Source: CAVQFD01 sp963724695
GTDB taxonomy: Bacteria; Acidobacteriota; Vicinamibacteria; Vicinamibacterales; CAVVIG01
Assembly: GCA_963724695.1 (NCBI GenBank)
Contig: CAVRVW010000012.1
Span: forward strand, 937,172 to 1,001,171
Reading direction: 5' to 3'
Length of the DNA stretch: 64,000 nucleotides
Part shown: positions 51,903 to 63,930 of the stretch, piece by piece
How the letters are laid out: the number at the start of each line of letters is the position of its first letter
How positions within the stretch are numbered: position 1 is the first letter of the stretch
Translations under genes and position numbers: made by a program
The notes under the pieces: model-generated
Seen by the model: the letters and a program-made list of their open reading frames with translations, nothing else
What the model was told of the DNA's origin: nothing
The model's database searches: none

Positions 51903-53181
51903 CTATCGCTTGTCGGCCGGCCAGAGAACGCCCTGGCTCTTCTCGCCCTCGGCGCCTGCCGGGACCGGGCCCATGCCCTTGAAGATGAATCGCTGCAGAC
52001 GCGAGCCCTCGTAGGTTTCCGTCGTGTAGATGTTGCCCTTGCTGTCGACCGCGATGCTGTGCACCGCGAAGAACATCCCGGGCTGGCGGCCGCCTTCGCC
52101 AAACGCCGTCAGGACCTTCATCGTCTTCCGCTCGATGATGTAGACCTTCATGTTCTGGCCGTCGGCCAGGTAGATGAAGCGCTGCGCCGGGTCGTGCGAG
52201 AAGTCGATGTCCCAGGTCGAGCCCTGCGACAAGGTCTGCGGCGCGATGATGTGCTCGCTGACGAACTTGCCGTCCTTCTGGAAGATCTGGATGCGGTCCG
52301 CGTTGCGGTCGCAGACGTAGACAAAGCCGTCCTTCGAGATCTCCGAGCAGTGCACCGGCCCGCGGAACTGGTCTGCTGCGGCTTCTCGTCCGGCACGTAG
52401 CCGGCCAAGGTCGACCGTCGTCGGGCTTGTTGCCGTAGGCGCCCCAGTAGCGCTTCATGGCGCCGGTGTTCGACGTCGAGCACGGCGATGCGGCGGTTGA
52501 AGTAGCCGTCGGCGATGTACGCCTCGTTGGCGCCGGGGTCGATTCCGATCTTGGCGACGCGGCCGAAGCTGTCCGGGCGTTGCTGTTCCGCGTGTAGACC
52601 GGCTGGCCGTCCTTCTCGCCGGTCTTGCGCGCGTCGGGCTTGCCGTACTGCGCCAGGAACTTGCCGTCCTTCGTGAACTTCAGGACGTGGGAGTCGCCAG
52701 GGCCGTTGCCGCCGATCCACACGTTGTCCATGTGATCGATGGTGATGCCGTGGTTGGACGAGGGCCACTTGTAGTCGCCCGTCTCGGTGCCGATCCCGCC
52801 CCAGCTGTGCTTGAGGTTTCCGGCCTGGTCGAACGCCAGCACCGGCGGACCGGGCCGGCAGCACTCGCTGAGCGGCGGATTCTGCGCCGCGCCGATCTCG
52901 GTCGTCGCGACGAACTGGTCAGGCGTGTTGCGATGGACGATCCAGACCGTGTCGGTCGAGTCCACGTCCACGCCGATGATCGGGCCCATCAGCCCGTGGT
53001 TCCCGATGTTCTTGGGAAAGAACGGATCGACCTCGAACATCGGCACCAGCCCTTCGGCCGAGATGTCCATGTTTGGGGCGCCGCTGCCCCCGCCGCCGCC
53101 GTTGTTGGCGGCCTGCTGCGCGCACGCGACGATGAGCGCGAGCAGCGATACTCCGATGATAAGGTTGCCCTTCCGGTTCAT
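51903..53181 (-). CDS. lipoprotein beta-propeller with complete PAL-like site (several frameshifts)
   Basis: A lipobox (LLALIVAC) indicates a lipid-anchored envelope protein; GGAGG precedes the ATG. NHL blades fill the rest. PAL-like positions are all present: Arg in VHRNTP, His in SNHGITID, Tyr in ADGYFNRRI, His in PVHCSEIS and His in AVHSIAVD. The frame breaks several times between about 52590 and 52350, each break resolved by a one-base change. This is the best PAL candidate in the window, if the joins are right. Confidence 0.72.
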
Positions 53182-53264
53182 CTCGATCCTCCACTGGTCG
53201 TTGACGGAGTCGAGGCCACAGATGCTGCGGCGACCGCTCGGGCCCCTCGACGGCCGAAAGTATA

Positions 53265-54695
53265 ATGGCAATCCAAACGCCGATGCACGGATTGATTGCT
53301 CGTGGTCATTTTGACCTCTTCGGCGGTGCGTCCGCGCCCCGCCGGGGCCCTGCGCGGGGCCTCGTCGGCCTCCTCGTCTTCCTCGTCCTCGTGATGGGCT
53401 CGTGGTCGACGCCGCGCGCGCACGAGGTGCCCGCCGACGTCCTCGTGCAGGTGCTGGTCAAGCCCGACGGCAACCGGCTGCGGGTGCTGGTCCGCGTGCC
53501 GATCGTCTCGATGCAGGACATCGACTTCCCGCAGCGCGGACCGGGATACCTCAATATTTCCGAGGCCGACGCCGGCCCTGCGGCAGGCCGCCGATGTCTG
53601 GGTGGCCAACGAGCTGCGACGTCTACGAGAACGACGTTCGCCTGGAGGGCCGGCAGCTCGTGGCGGTCATGGCCTCGCTCCCCTCCGACCGCTCGTTCGC
53701 CAGCTACGACGAGGCGCTGGCGCACGTCCTCGGCCCCAGGCTTCCGGACAGCACCGAGATCGTCTGGCAGCAGACCATGCTCGACATGCTGTTCGAGTAC
53801 CCGATTCAGTCCGATCGCTCGCAGTTCTCGATCGACCCGACGCTGGCGCGCCTCGGGTTCCGGACGCAGACCGTGCTGCGGTTCGTGCTGCCGGACGGAA
53901 CCGTGCGGGCGTTCGACTACCGCGGCAACCCCGGGCTGGTGCGCCTCGACCCGCGGCTGGAGCCAGGCGGCGCTCCGGTTCGTCGGTCCTCGGCTTCGAG
54001 CACATCCTGGACGGCGCCGACCACCTGCTCTTTCTCGCCTGCCTCGTCATCCCGTTCCGCCGCCTCCGGCCGCTCGTCGCCATCGTCACGTCGTTCACGA
54101 TCGCGCATTCGGTGACGCTCATCGCGTCGGCGTTCGGCTTCGCGCCAGGCGCCGCGTGGTTCCCGCCGCTGGTCGAGACGCTCATCGCCGCTGTCGATTG
54201 TCTACATGGCGAGCGAGAACATGCTCGGGGTCACGCCGAAGCGGCGGTGGCTGATGACGTTCGCCTTCGGCCTCGTGCACGGCTTCGGCTTCTCGTTCGC
54301 GCTGCGCGAGACGCTGCAGTTCGCCGGCGGCCACCTGCTGACGTCGCTTCTGGCATTCAACGTCGGCGTCGAGATCGGCCAGCTGCTGGTGATCGTGGTG
54401 CTCGTAGGCATGCTTGTCGGTCCTGTTCCGCTACACCCTCGCCGAGCGGGCCGGGACCCTGCTCCTCTCGGGGCTGGTGGCGCACACGGCGTGGCACTGG
54501 ATGAGCGAGCGCGGAAGCACGCTGATGCTCTACAACATCCAGCCGACGCTGCCGGCGTTCGACATGCAGCTCGTCGCCGCCTCGATGCGCTGGGGCATGC
54601 TGGTGCTGATCGTGGTGACGCTGGTCTGGCTGATGTCGATGGTGTTCCCGAAGCTGGAGCAGGACCAGGCCGAACCGGCGCGGGCCAGGGAGTAG
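53265..54695 (+). CDS. HupE/UreJ-family membrane protein (multiple frameshifts)
   Basis: An N-terminal signal helix and an extracytoplasmic beta domain (AHEVPADVLVQVLVKPDGN, DVYENDVRLEGRQL) are followed by the HupE/UreJ membrane domain with GFEHILDGADHLLFLACL, TSFTIAHSVTLIASA and FGLVHGFGFSFALRE. The family includes nickel and cobalt permeases, although members with the N-terminal domain are uncharacterised. At least four indels (near 53580, 53620, 53965, 54190 and 54415) break the reading. Total length is near 475 residues. Confidence 0.72.
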
Positions 54696-54701
54696 ACCGG
54701 C

Positions 54702-54785
54702 GTGATAAGGGTCATCCTCCTCGCCATGGGCGTCATCGTCATCCTGACCGTCGTCCGCATCCTGCTCGGTCTCAGAAAACCATAG
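54702..54785 (+). CDS. possible 27-residue single-helix membrane peptide
   Basis: A GTG start six bases after the HupE stop opens a short frame (VIRVILLAMGVIVILTVVRI, then LLGLRKP) that is almost entirely one hydrophobic helix with a basic C terminus. AGGGAG lies upstream. The stop codon lies at the edge of a 9-bp array. It could be a small membrane protein partner of HupE, or chance. Confidence 0.35.
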   Translation: MIRVILLAMGVIVILTVVRILLGLRKP

Positions 54786-54820
54786 GTCGGGCGGGTCGGG
54801 CAGGTCGGGTGGGTCGGGCG
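54785..54820. repeat. 9-bp tandem array (GGTCGGGYR x4)
   Basis: Four nonamers, GGTCGGGCG, GGTCGGGCA, GGTCGGGTG and GGTCGGGCG, lie between the small ORF and the next gene. They are the complement-strand form of the GACCCRCCN arrays. Confidence 0.85.
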
Positions 54821-54868
54821 GATTCGGGGGTGGGGCCCCGGCGCAAGGTGAATAATGCTGGCACTGAC

Positions 54869-55312
54869 ATGAGCAAGCACGACCACACGCCTGAGGAAGA
54901 ACGACGCATCCGCGAGGCGGCGCTCGACGAAACGATCAGCGAATCGTTCCCATCGAGCGACCCGCCATCGTCTTTACCGAACCCCGACGAGCACGACACG
55001 CCAGGTTTCAGCGCGGCTCGAGAGAAGATCGCCGACTTCCAGCGAGGGCTGGCGAGGCTCGGCGGCCCGCTGTCGTTCGAGGAGCTGTTCACGCCCGACT
55101 TCATGCGCCGGCACACGGACTTCGAGGACATGGAGGCGATGGTCGCGGCATCAGGCCGCGACGTGCGGACCACCGAGGATTTCGAGGCGATTCCGCCGTC
55201 CGAGTGGGACGCGCTGGTGCGGGCGCGGACGCGGTTCACGAGCTGGGGCGCGATGCGCGGCAAGGCCGCGGAGGAGTACGCCGAGCGCCTGTTCGACGCC
55301 GGCCGCCGCTGA
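54869..55312 (+). CDS. hypothetical protein with ETISESFPSSDPPS motif
   Basis: The 147-residue soluble protein is acidic at the N terminus and contains the DETISESFPSSDPPSS motif, which appears in many short bacterial proteins of unknown function. The rest is helical (FMRRHTDFEDMEAMVAASGRD, AAEEYAERLFDAG). There is no signal peptide and no cysteine. It precedes the isocitrate dehydrogenase gene by 103 bases. Confidence 0.65.
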   Translation: MSKHDHTPEEERRIREAALDETISESFPSSDPPSSLPNPDEHDTPGFSAAREKIADFQRGLARLGGPLSFEELFTPDFMRRHTDFEDMEAMVAASGRDVRTTEDFEAIPPSEWDALVRARTRFTSWGAMRGKAAEEYAERLFDAGRR

Positions 55313-55415
55313 CACTTCGCGGCCGTAGAATATCTGCTTCTGGATCCAGCCTCTACGAGACGGAGACACGGGCGGGACCCCTCCAGTGACCCCTATCGAC
55401 TCCAAGGAAGAGAAG

Positions 55416-57662
<2,247 letters not shown>

Positions 57663-57675
57663 ATTTGTTAGCACT

Positions 57676-58170
57676 CTAGCTCGAGCAGGTCAGCGCCTTC
57701 CTGGGATCGTGCGTGTAGATGGAAACCATCCGCCATCCCGTGGCGTTCTTGATCAACGTGTAGGTCCACCCGAACTCGGCCATCACGTTGCCGTTGGTCA
57801 GGTATCGCACGCCGCGCCCGCTGACGACCGCGACGTTCGGGGCGAGGATGCAAACGTTGCGCCCCGCCATCGGCATCTGGGATCGCCCATAACCACCCGC
57901 CAGCATCGTCTTTCGAGTCTGCGGGAAGGCAGAGCGGAGCTGTTCGACCGTCGAGTGCCCCTGGTTGTTCAGCTGTCCAAACGGATGATAGACGCGCGAG
58001 GCCAGCTGATCGATCTCGCCGGCTGACCACAGCTGCCAGTACTGGTCCATGAAGGCGTTGACTTCGTTGGTCAGCGCCTTCTCGTCGACCGCCGGCGTCT
58101 GCTGTGCGGACACGGGCCCGCTCATCGCCATCACTAGCGCGAGACTGGCCAGAACCCGGCAACCGAACAT
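57676..58170 (-). CDS. secreted NTF2/SnoaL-like protein
   Basis: The 164-residue protein has a signal peptide (MFGCRVLASLALVMAMSGPVSA) and a cone-shaped NTF2-like domain (MDQYWQLWSAGEIDQLASRVY, EFGWTYTLIKNATGWRMVSI). Such domains bind or convert small molecules; no active-site residues are certain. AAAGGAG precedes the ATG at 58170. It is convergent with the isocitrate dehydrogenase gene. Confidence 0.75.
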   Translation of the reverse strand: MFGCRVLASLALVMAMSGPVSAQQTPAVDEKALTNEVNAFMDQYWQLWSAGEIDQLASRVYHPFGQLNNQGHSTVEQLRSAFPQTRKTMLAGGYGRSQMPMAGRNVCILAPNVAVVSGRGVRYLTNGNVMAEFGWTYTLIKNATGWRMVSIYTHDPRKALTCSS

Positions 58171-58273
58171 GTGCGTCTCCTTTTGCTTCGCCGTTTTCGC
58201 CGGGCGAGCCCATTGCGACCAGATTGTAAGCGACACAACCGACGGTCCCGCTGAGCCATAATCACGCTCGTCC

Positions 58274-60621
58274 ATGACTCCCGAGACAATCGGGCGCTAC
58301 CGCATCCTGAAACAGCTCGGCGCCGGGGGCATGGGCGAGGTGTACCTCGCCGAGGACCCGGCGCTCAAGCGTCAGGTGGCCATCAAGGTGCTGCCGCGGC
58401 CTCCGGCGACGACAAAGCGGCCGACGCCAGGCTGGTGCGTGAGGCGCAGGCGGCTGCCACGCTCGATCACCCCAACGTCTGCGCCATCTACGAAGTCGGC
58501 GAGCACGGGGGCCAGCACTTCATCGCGATGCAGTACATCGAGGGCGAGACGCTCGCCGATCGGCTCGCGCGCGGCCCGCTGCCGCTGTCGCCGACGCCTG
58601 ACGCATCGCCGAACAGGTGGCCGATGCGCTGTCGCGAGGCCCACGCGCAACGGCATCGTCCATCGCGACATCAAGCCCGGCAACATCATGCTCGCCGGCC
58701 CGCGGGCCCGCGCAAGGTGCTCGACTTCGGCCTGGCGAAGCGTGTGCGTCGACCTGTCGCGCCGCGATGCGACGACGATGCAGGGGCTCACGGCCGCCGG
58801 CGCTGTCGTCGGGCACGACCGCCTACATGTCGCCCGAGCAGCTGCGCGGCGAAGACCCCGACGCGCGGCACTGACGTCTTCAGCCTGGGGTGCGTCATGC
58901 AGGAGATGGTGGGCGGCGCGCCATCCGTTCGCGCGCGCCGAGCGCGGCCGCGACGATCGCGGCGATCCTGGGCGAGCAGCCGCCCCCGCTTCCGAGTCAG
59001 CTGCCGGCCGAATTCCAGCGCATCGTCCGCAAGTGCCTCGAGAAGGATCGAGAGCGGCGATACTCCTCGGCGCGCGATCTGCTGTCGACGTGCGCAATCT
59101 CGTTCGCGACAGTGCGTCCGGCGTCGCCGGCGGCGCCGCACGCCGGCGCGCCATTCGACCGCTTCACGTCGCGTTCGCCGCCGCTCTCGGCGTCTGCTCG
59201 CGGGCGCGGGATGGATCCTTCTTCGTCCGGGCCCGGCGCCGACGCCTCGATCCGGGTGCTCGCGATTCTGCCGCTCGCCACGGCGGATGCGTCCTCGGAA
59301 TACCTGGGTGACGGCATTTCGGAGAACGTCATCAACAGCCTGTCGCAGCTTCCGGAGCTGAAGGTGCTCGCGCGGACCACCACCTTCCGGTATCGAGGAG
59401 CGACCGTCGACACGGCCGCCCTCCGCCGGGATCTCAGGTCGACGCGGTGCTGACCGGCCGAGTCGTGCAGCAAGGCGACTCGCTGGTCGTCTCTGCGGAG
59501 CTGACCAACACGGCTGACGGCGCCCAGATCTGGGGCAAGCGCTACAACAACCGCACGCTTGCGGACGTGTTCGCCGTGCAGGAAGAGATTGCCCGCGACA
59601 TCGCCGCTGGGCTGCAGGGTCGAGCTCGCGGGACGTGACGCGCGCTTCTCCAGGCGCGAGACCGACGACGTCGAGGCGTATCGGGCGTACGTGCGTGGGC
59701 CGGGAGTACGCACAGCGCCGGACCGTCGCCGATCTGAAGGCGGCGATCGACTACTACCGGCAGGCAATCGCGCGCGACGAGCGCTACGCGCTCGCGTGGG
59801 CCGGCCTCACCGACGCGTACATCATCCTGGCCGCGCGCGGCGAGCTGCAGCCCGCGAGGGGCGCCGGCTCGCGGCGGAGGCGGCGGAGCGCGCGCTGGCG
59901 ATCGATCCCGACGCTCGCGGAAGCCAATGCGGCCGTCGGACAGACCAAGGTGTACGTCGCGCCGTTCGATTTCGAGGGTGGCGACCAGGCGCTCCGCCGG
60001 GCGATCGAGCTCAACCCGGGCTGGGCGATCGCTCATCAGTTCCTCGCCGTCTCGCTGCTCGAACAGGGCCGGCTCGACGAAGGCGTCCGCGAGCTCGAGA
60101 CCGCGCACGAGCTGGATCCGTTGTCGGGGTTCATCACCCGTTTTCTCGCTTTCGGCCACCTGCTCAAAGGCGATGATGCGCGCGCGATGACGATCTATCG
60201 CAGCGCCGCGTCTTGGGACCGCCGTTTGCGACGATCTGGGATGTCGAGCTTGTACCGGCAGGCGAACGCCGTCGATGAGGGGCTGGCGGAGCTTGCCCGC
60301 ACGAGCCACAGGGCGCGAGGCCGACCCCTACGTCCGGTTCAACCGCGCGGGGCTCAGGCTGCGAAGGGGAATCGGACCGAGGCGCTGCCCGTCGCGCAGG
60401 AATTCGAACGGCTGTCGGCGTCCAATCCCGCCTGGGCGACTTTCGCCGCTCGTATCTACATGATCCTCGGGGACTACGATCGCGGGCTCGAGATGCTGAA
60501 CCGGGCGATCGATACGCAGGCGATGCCGATCTTCTACAAGGATCAGCCCCTCTGGCGCCCGGTTCGCCAGGATGCCCGTTTCCAAGCGGCGCTGGGCCGG
60601 ATGCGCATTCCACCGGACTAG
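58274..60621 (+). CDS. Ser/Thr protein kinase with TolB-like and TPR segments (many frameshifts)
   Basis: The N-terminal Hanks-type kinase domain has LGAGGMGEVYLAED, VAIKVL, HRDIKPGNIM, DFGLAKRV, MSPEQLRGE and RYSSARDLL. It is followed by a helix region and a TolB-like domain (RVLAILPLATADASSEYLG, VLTGRVVQQGDSLVVSAEL, DGAQIWGKRYN). TPR-type repeats follow (LAEANAAVG, AIELNPGWAIAHQFLA, LLEQGRLDEGVRELE). The kinase probably signals at the membrane. Ten or more indels break the frame, although motifs are all intact. The stop at 60621 touches the convergent propeller gene. Confidence 0.8.
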
Positions 60622-61787
60622 TGCCCCTTGAACCTTGATGTACTTCCTCAAGTTGTTCGGCCCGACATCCGCGGCGTAGATGCTGCCCTGGTCGTCGACC
60701 GCGATGCCCGACGCCGACGTGCCGGTGTCGGTCATCTTGCTGAGATCGCCCGGATCGGGAATCAGGTACTTGAGCTCGCCGGTGATCGCGTTGCCGATCA
60801 CGATGGCCCTGTCGTTCGGTCCCGTCGTCGGCCCCGTGACCGACTCGCCTCGAGATGCGTCCTGGTAGGTGGCGCCGACGTAGATGTTGTCGCGCTTGTC
60901 CACGTACACCGAGCTCGGCTGCCCGAATTGCTTCCACGCGGCGATGAAGGTGCCGTCCTGGTCGAAGACCTGGATGCGATTGTTCTGGCGATCGGCGACG
61001 TAGACGTAGCCTTTGGAGCCGCCGACGTAGAGGTCGTGGGGCTCCCTGAAGTTGCCGGGCTCCGATCCCATGCGGCCCCAGGCCTTGATGAACGTGCCGT
61101 CCGGCGAGTACTTCACGATGCGGCGCGCTGTTCGACTTGTTCGGCGAATGGCCATCGGCCACGAAGATGTCGCCGTTGGCCGCAATGGACACTCCGGTCG
61201 GGCCGGTCGAACAGATACGGCCCGTTCCCGCCCACGCCAGGCGTGCCGATCGTCATCAGCACCTTGCCGGCCGGACTGATCTTGAGGACCGTCTGGCCCA
61301 TCGCGACGCCCTGCGCGTTCTTGGCGGGCATGCCGAGGATCGTCTCCTGCGTCGTTCGTGTCGGTCGTCCAGATGTTCCCGTCCTTGTCGACGGTGAATC
61401 CGTGCGGATGCGCGAAGAGTCCCACGCCGAAGCTTCTGAGAAGCCTGCCCGCCGGATTGAATTCCAGGATCGGCGGGTTGGCGTCGCCGCGATTGAGGCA
61501 CGTGGCGTCGCCGGTCGGCTTGTCGTGGAAACAGCGGTGGAACACCCAGATGTTGCCGTTGGGCGCGACGTGCACCCTGATGACCTCTCCCCACTTGCGT
61601 CCGTTCGGACCCTTCATGCGTCGCGGGAAGCGTCGGCCAGTCCGGCACGAGGCGATAGGGATTCGGCAGCGTGGACGGCTTGGGAGCCGGGCGTTTCGCG
61701 ACCAGCCTGGGCGTGCGGCATCACGCCGAGCGCGAGAACGACGGCAGCACTGGCCATGAGCTCAAAGCCGACGCGGACAGTCGTCAT
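60618..61787 (-). CDS. secreted PAL-like NHL propeller (several frameshifts)
   Basis: A signal peptide (ELMASAAVVLALGVMPHAQA) begins at the ATG of 61787. The blades read VFHRCFHDKP, AHPHGFTVDKDGN, ADGHSPNKSNRRIV, REPHDLYVGG and RQNNRIQVFDQDGT. It keeps the Arg and two zinc histidines of PAL, but the third position reads GTSASGIAVD without histidine and the tyrosine position is histidine, as in the gene at 10855. Frame breaks lie near 61710, 61350, 61200 and 61130. An extra C in the CCCC run at 60624 hides the natural stop (KVQGH*), which would overlap the kinase stop. Confidence 0.72.
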
Positions 61788-61867
61788 GGCTGCGCGAAAT
61801 ATACCACCCTGGGCTCGTGACCATGGGGAATGCTGAAGCTTGCTACACTGACACTTCCCAACCGTAC

Positions 61868-61941
61868 GTGCCCGTAGCTCAGTTGGATAGAGCACCGGCC
61901 TTCTAAGCCGGGGGTCGCTGGTTCGAGTCCAGCCGGGCGCG
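61868..61941 (+). tRNA. tRNA-Arg (anticodon TCT)
   Basis: The 74-base gene folds into a full cloverleaf: acceptor stem GTGCCCG/CGGGCGC with one G-T pair, D arm GCTC/GAGC, anticodon stem CCGGC/GCCGG with loop CTTCTAA (anticodon TCT), variable loop GGGTC and T arm GCTGG/CCAGC. CCA is not encoded. It reads AGA codons. Confidence 0.96.
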
Positions 61942-61949
61942 CTTTCTCG

Positions 61950-62190
61950 CTTCGCGAGAGGCTAGCCGTCGCCCCTCGGGAACGCCCCGGCTCGCGATGC
62001 TCCCGCGGGGGCCCCTCGTTCCCCGCGTCCGTTCGCGTGGCTCAGTCGCGGGCCGGCTCGTTCGCTCCTCTTCACTCGAGAGGCTAGCGCCCCTCGAACT
62101 CCCCCGCACGCTCTCTCGCGGGGGCCCCTCGTTCCCCGCTCCGTTCGCGTGGCTCACTCGCCGTGCTCGTTCGCTCCTCCGTGATGGCCG
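61950..62190. repeat. two imperfect tandem copies (about 113-122 bp) after tRNA-Arg
   Basis: GAGAGGCTAGC recurs at 61956 and 62078, and GCGGGGGCCCCTCGTTCCCC recurs at 62005 and 62118, each continuing into CGTTCGCGTGGCTCA. The copies differ by small indels. The 61942-62409 gap contains these repeats, the tRNA-like fragment below, and the ThuA upstream region, but no ORF I can support. Confidence 0.75.
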
Positions 62191-62212
62191 TCGCGCTGCG
62201 CTCGACGCGAAT

Positions 62213-62270
62213 GGTTCCGAGTCCAGCCCGCGCACCGCAGCGCGGAGCGCGTAGGCGGGCCGGGCGCGCT
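62213..62270. repeat. split echo of the tRNA-Arg 3' end
   Basis: GGTTCCGAGTCCAGCC (62213-62228) resembles the T arm of the tRNA, and GCCGGGCGCGCT (62259-62270) repeats its acceptor end plus flank. About 30 GC-rich bases separate the two halves. This could be a remnant of tRNA-targeted insertion or a duplication; no integrase is in the window. Confidence 0.45.
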
Positions 62271-62409
62271 CTCATCCACAGGCACGCCGTCCCGAACAGT
62301 GGCCGTCTGTAACGACGAGTCAGGTTTTTCCGCCGGGTTCGGCTAGAATCCGCTTGGCCGTGCCCGCCCGGGCAAGGCAGTGAGAGACTCGTTTCCTGGA
62401 GGTACGCCG

Positions 62410-63255
62410 GTGAAGAACGCCATTGCCCTGATTGCGCTGCTCGTGTGTGCCCTTGGCCGTCCCGCGGCCGCCCAGCAGCCGCCCGCCGCCGCGGCTCCCG
62501 CGAAGCTGCAGGTGTTGATCGTCACCGGGCAGCACCAGCATGACTGGAAGGGGACAACGCCGGTCCTGCGGAAGATCCTGGAGGACACCGGCAAGTTCGA
62601 CGTGCGTGTGACCGAGGAGTTTCGTGGCGCGGGTCCTGAAACACTTGCCCCGTACGATGTCGTGGTGGTGAACTACAGCGATAGCGGCAGACCAGAACGC
62701 CGATGGGGCGCACGCGCAGATGCCGCGCTGGTCGATTTCGTCAAGGCCGGGAAGGGCCTGGTCGTCTATCACTTCGCGATGCAGGCGTTCGCCGGGTGGA
62801 CGGAATACGAGCAGATGTCGGGGGCCAACTGGAGACCGAACTTTGGTCACCACTCGGCCCCGCACGACTACACGGTGAAGATCACGGACCCTGAACATCC
62901 CATCACGAAGGGACTGAAGCTCGAGTTCCCGCAGACCAACGACGAGTTGTACGCAAACCTGCGCTGGCAGCCCGCCGGCACTTACCACGTGCTCGCCACG
63001 GCATACGACGACCATGCCCTCTACGCGGCCAGCCGCACCGATGCGCGTGCACCGCAGCCGCTCGAGGGGCCGGGCGCGAACGCGAACATGCTGTGGACCG
63101 TGGACTTCGGCAAGGGACGTGTCTTCACAACCGCGCTCGGTCACGTGCCTCCGAACCTCGCAACCCCGGCATTCGAGGTGACGTTCGCCCGTGGCGTGGA
63201 GTGGGCGGCCACAGGAAACGTCACGCAGGCGATCCCGCCCGCAATGGCGAAGTAG
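62410..63255 (+). CDS. secreted ThuA-domain protein
   Basis: The 281-residue protein has a signal peptide ending near RPAAAQQ and a ThuA (trehalose-utilisation type) class I glutamine amidotransferase-like fold: VLIVTGQHQHDWKGTT, YDVVVVNYSD, GKGLVVYHFAMQAF, HDYTVKITDPEHPITKGL and GRVFTTALGHV. The biochemical role of secreted ThuA proteins is unclear, and sugar metabolism is the usual guess. A GTG start at 62410 is chosen because GGAGGT lies six bases upstream and the signal peptide begins there. Confidence 0.85.
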   Translation: MKNAIALIALLVCALGRPAAAQQPPAAAAPAKLQVLIVTGQHQHDWKGTTPVLRKILEDTGKFDVRVTEEFRGAGPETLAPYDVVVVNYSDSGRPERRWGARADAALVDFVKAGKGLVVYHFAMQAFAGWTEYEQMSGANWRPNFGHHSAPHDYTVKITDPEHPITKGLKLEFPQTNDELYANLRWQPAGTYHVLATAYDDHALYAASRTDARAPQPLEGPGANANMLWTVDFGKGRVFTTALGHVPPNLATPAFEVTFARGVEWAATGNVTQAIPPAMAK

Positions 63256-63327
63256 CAGCGCCATCTGAGCGCGTGCTTCAGCCTTGACAGAGTCGCTGAG
63301 TCCGGTAAGCTTCCGGCGAGGTCGGCA

Positions 63328-63930
63328 ATGAAGTGTGCATCCATTCGCTCGCAAGCCATCCTGATCGCTGCCGCGATGGGCCTCGCGACGGTCACGAGTC
63401 CAACAGTTCGCGCGCAAGCCGCGCAAGGGGCGCAACCGGCACAGGTCGGGCAGCCGGCGCCGCGTCCGCCGCTCCCGGAGGGCTACTGGCCGCGAGGCAA
63501 ACGCCCGGAGCCAAACAAGGCGCCCGGGCTGCGCGTCACCGATCTCGGCAAGGGTGGACGCACGTTCCGGCTGAACTTCGCGAAAGGCGACGAGCTCCTC
63601 TCCGGGATGACCGAGTTCGCCGAGAAGTACAAGATCCGGAACGGACACTTCGTCGGTCTGGGGGCGATCGACAAGGGCACCCTCGGCTGGACCGACACCG
63701 AGCGCGGCAACGGACAGAAAATGATCCAGGTGAACGAGGAGTCCGAAATCATCTCGTTCAACGGCAGCATTTCATCGAACGCGCAAGGGCTCACGACGGT
63801 GCACGCACACGGCGCGGTGTCGCTTCAGAACGGCTCGGTGGTGGGCGGCCACGTGTTCGAGATGCACATCAGCATCATCGCGGAGATCTGGGTGACCGAA
63901 GAGGAGGCGCCCGAGCCCTCAGCGCGGTGA
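63328..63930 (+). CDS. secreted PCC/DUF296-domain protein
   Basis: The 200-residue protein has a signal peptide (SQAILIAAAMGLATVTSPTV), a proline-rich linker and a PCC (plants and prokaryotes conserved, DUF296) domain. That domain includes FRLNFAKGDELLSGMTEFAEK, FVGLGAIDKGTLGW, TTVHAHGAVSLQNGSVVGGH and IIAEIWV. The histidines in VHAHG and GGHVFE fit the metal-binding site of the fold. Secretion is unusual for this domain. Function unknown. Confidence 0.85.
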   Translation: MKCASIRSQAILIAAAMGLATVTSPTVRAQAAQGAQPAQVGQPAPRPPLPEGYWPRGKRPEPNKAPGLRVTDLGKGGRTFRLNFAKGDELLSGMTEFAEKYKIRNGHFVGLGAIDKGTLGWTDTERGNGQKMIQVNEESEIISFNGSISSNAQGLTTVHAHGAVSLQNGSVVGGHVFEMHISIIAEIWVTEEEAPEPSAR

